The notes under the pieces: model-generated
Told to the model about the DNA's origin: nothing
What the model saw: only the letters and a program-made list of their open reading frames with translations
Databases searched by the model: none
Part shown: positions 62,946-64,000 of the stretch, one piece after another
Position numbering within the stretch: position 1 is the stretch's first letter
Layout of the letters: each line of letters starts with the position of its first letter
Source: Bradyrhizobium sp. Gha
Lineage (GTDB): Bacteria > Pseudomonadota > Alphaproteobacteria > Rhizobiales > Xanthobacteraceae
NCBI RefSeq assembly: GCF_900113735.1
Contig: NZ_FOQM01000029.1
Coordinates: 1-64,000 of the forward strand
DNA length: 64,000 bases
Direction of reading: 5' to 3'
Translations under genes and position numbers: made by a program

Positions 62946-63915
62946 TCTCAGCTTTAAGCAGCTCATCGCCGCCGCGGAAGATGATGCCGCCGCAATCGGT
63001 CAACCGACTTGCATCTCTATCGACCGTGTTGACGAGGATCCGGACCGGCCCCGTCGCAGCTTCGACGAAAAGAAGCTCGATGAGCTTGCGGAATCGGTTC
63101 TGCAGCATGGAGTGCTGCAACCGATCGTGCTGCGGCAAGCGAGCGAGGAAGGCCGGTACGTGATCGTAATGGGTGCGAGGCGGTATCGTGCTGCTAAGCG
63201 CGCTGGGCTGCGCGACATTCCGGCCTTCATTCATGTGGCTGGTTCTGCGGATCGTTATGTTCAGATGATTGAGAACATCCAGCGCGATGACCTCAATGCC
63301 CCCGAAATTGCGGCGTTCATCGCGGAGCGCTTGGAGCAGGGTGATAACCAAGCCGACATCTCGCGTAAGCTCGGTAAGCCCAGGGACTGGGTGTCTCGCT
63401 ACGCGTCGGTCCAGAATATGCCGGAGTTCCTTCGCTCGAAGCTTGCCAGCTCATCAATCCGCGCTGTGTATGAACTCTTTCAGGCCTGGCGTGAGCAGCC
63501 GACCGCTGTCGAGACTTTTTGCGCAGCACAGGAAAGCTTCACCGACGCGCACGCCCGCCAACTGGCCCGCGAAGTTCGGGCGAATGTCCGCGGTTCCCCT
63601 GCTGATGACGAAGGGGCTCCTAGAGCTAAACCGCCACGACGCCAAGCCGCACCGAAACTGACATCACACCCCATGGAGAGAAGCCGTGAGGCGGCGAGAG
63701 CGGAGAAACGCCGGAGCTCCTCGGTCGATCGGCACGAGCGAATGGGTCCATCGTTGACGATCAGAGTGCGTCACCAAGATCGCACGGGCCGTCTTCTGGG
63801 TGATCGACTCGCGTCTCAAGGCTCACGCTATGCCGTGCTGCTGATCGATGGCGCAGAAGTAGCGGAAGAGGTTCCAGCATCGACGATCACGATCGAGGAG
63901 ATCGTGTCGGCATGA
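62935..63915 (+). CDS. parB: ParB/Spo0J-family protein of second partition locus
   Basis: 326 residues. DRVDEDPDRPRRSFDEKKLD, LAESVLQHGVLQPIVLRQAS, MGARRYRAAKRAGLRDIPAF (GxRR box), MIENIQRDDLNAPEIAAFIA and HTH ISRKLGKPRDWVSRYASVQN. C-terminal basic linker and a KorB-like end LTIRVRHQDRTGRLLGDRLA. No parS-like palindrome of the repABC type is near it. Confidence 0.92.
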   Translation: MALDLSFKQLIAAAEDDAAAIGQPTCISIDRVDEDPDRPRRSFDEKKLDELAESVLQHGVLQPIVLRQASEEGRYVIVMGARRYRAAKRAGLRDIPAFIHVAGSADRYVQMIENIQRDDLNAPEIAAFIAERLEQGDNQADISRKLGKPRDWVSRYASVQNMPEFLRSKLASSSIRAVYELFQAWREQPTAVETFCAAQESFTDAHARQLAREVRANVRGSPADDEGAPRAKPPRRQAAPKLTSHPMERSREAARAEKRRSSSVDRHERMGPSLTIRVRHQDRTGRLLGDRLASQGSRYAVLLIDGAEVAEEVPASTITIEEIVSA

Positions 63916-64000
63916 AGCTGCTCTCAAACAGCCTCCTCGGAGGCGGTACTACAATTGGTGCGACGGCGGAGCGGATTTCCCATCCGAAGGATGGCGCGTT
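63912..64000 (+). CDS. Start of a gene translationally coupled to parB (3' end outside window)
   Basis: ATG 63912 overlaps the parB stop (ATGA). MKLLSNSLLGGGTTIGATAE, then RISHPKDGA at the window edge. Too short to assign; the position suggests a replication or stability gene of the same module. Confidence 0.5.
   Translation, partial: MKLLSNSLLGGGTTIGATAERISHPKDGA

Overview
The window looks like part of a repABC-type plasmid (or plasmid-derived island) from a member of the Rhizobiales, most probably Bradyrhizobium or a close relative. The grounds are the GC-rich alphaproteobacterial coding style, a complete repA-repB-repC locus with five identical parS palindromes, a VirB/VirD4 conjugation operon headed by LuxI/LuxR-type quorum-sensing genes, and many small protein families that I associate with Bradyrhizobium (DUF2865, DUF1419, DUF736, small ligase-like proteins, small HTH and zinc-ribbon proteins). 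I see no rRNA or tRNA genes, no phage and no CRISPR array. All family calls are from memory and reading; no database search was run.

Layout. 1-8.4 kb: an IS91-type transposase tail, two class III cyclase-domain proteins (one joined to an alpha/beta-hydrolase, one to a TolB-like/TPR region), a DoxX membrane protein, a relic of a group II intron protein, a cysteine synthase whose 3' end is shifted out of frame, and an FAD-dependent oxidoreductase. 8.7-28.6 kb (minus strand): the conjugation operon in the order traI-virB1-2-3-4-5-eexN-virB6 // virB7-8-9-10-11-virD4-LPD7 protein, with most junctions overlapping by a few bases. Between virB6 and virB7 lies a foreign block of about 6.4 kb carrying plus-strand genes: a Tat-signal protein, a Fic protein, a nucleotidyltransferase with three operator-like repeats, a decayed second nucleotidyltransferase, and relics of a nuclease and of virB8. 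A LuxR-type gene is divergent from traI, with a lux-box-like palindrome between them.

29.7-43.5 kb: a loosely packed accessory stretch of small rhizobial genes, broken DNA ligases, an SDR dehydrogenase, secreted small proteins, a cold-shock protein and a WGR protein. 44-61.3 kb: plasmid backbone with long leaders ahead of genes (DUF3991/Toprim, DUF1419, an ArdC-like antirestriction protein, DUF736 twice), an apparently intact RelB/RelE-type toxin-antitoxin pair, a vapBC pair with a wrecked toxin, a DUF1612/HTH protein, the parS cluster, repABC and its antisense RNA. 62.2-64 kb: a second parA-parB pair that belongs to a separate partition or replication module.

How it works together: RepABC and parS copy and segregate the replicon, the ctRNA limits RepC, toxin-antitoxin genes stabilise it, ArdC would protect entering DNA, and the quorum-sensing pair probably controls pilus and mating-pore genes. 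However eexN, virB8, virB11, virD4, cysK, fic, vapC and others carry single-base indels, virB1 has lost its catalytic glutamate, and the virB operon is physically split. Either the transfer system is decaying or the sequence has many indel errors; the distinction matters for every functional statement about transfer.
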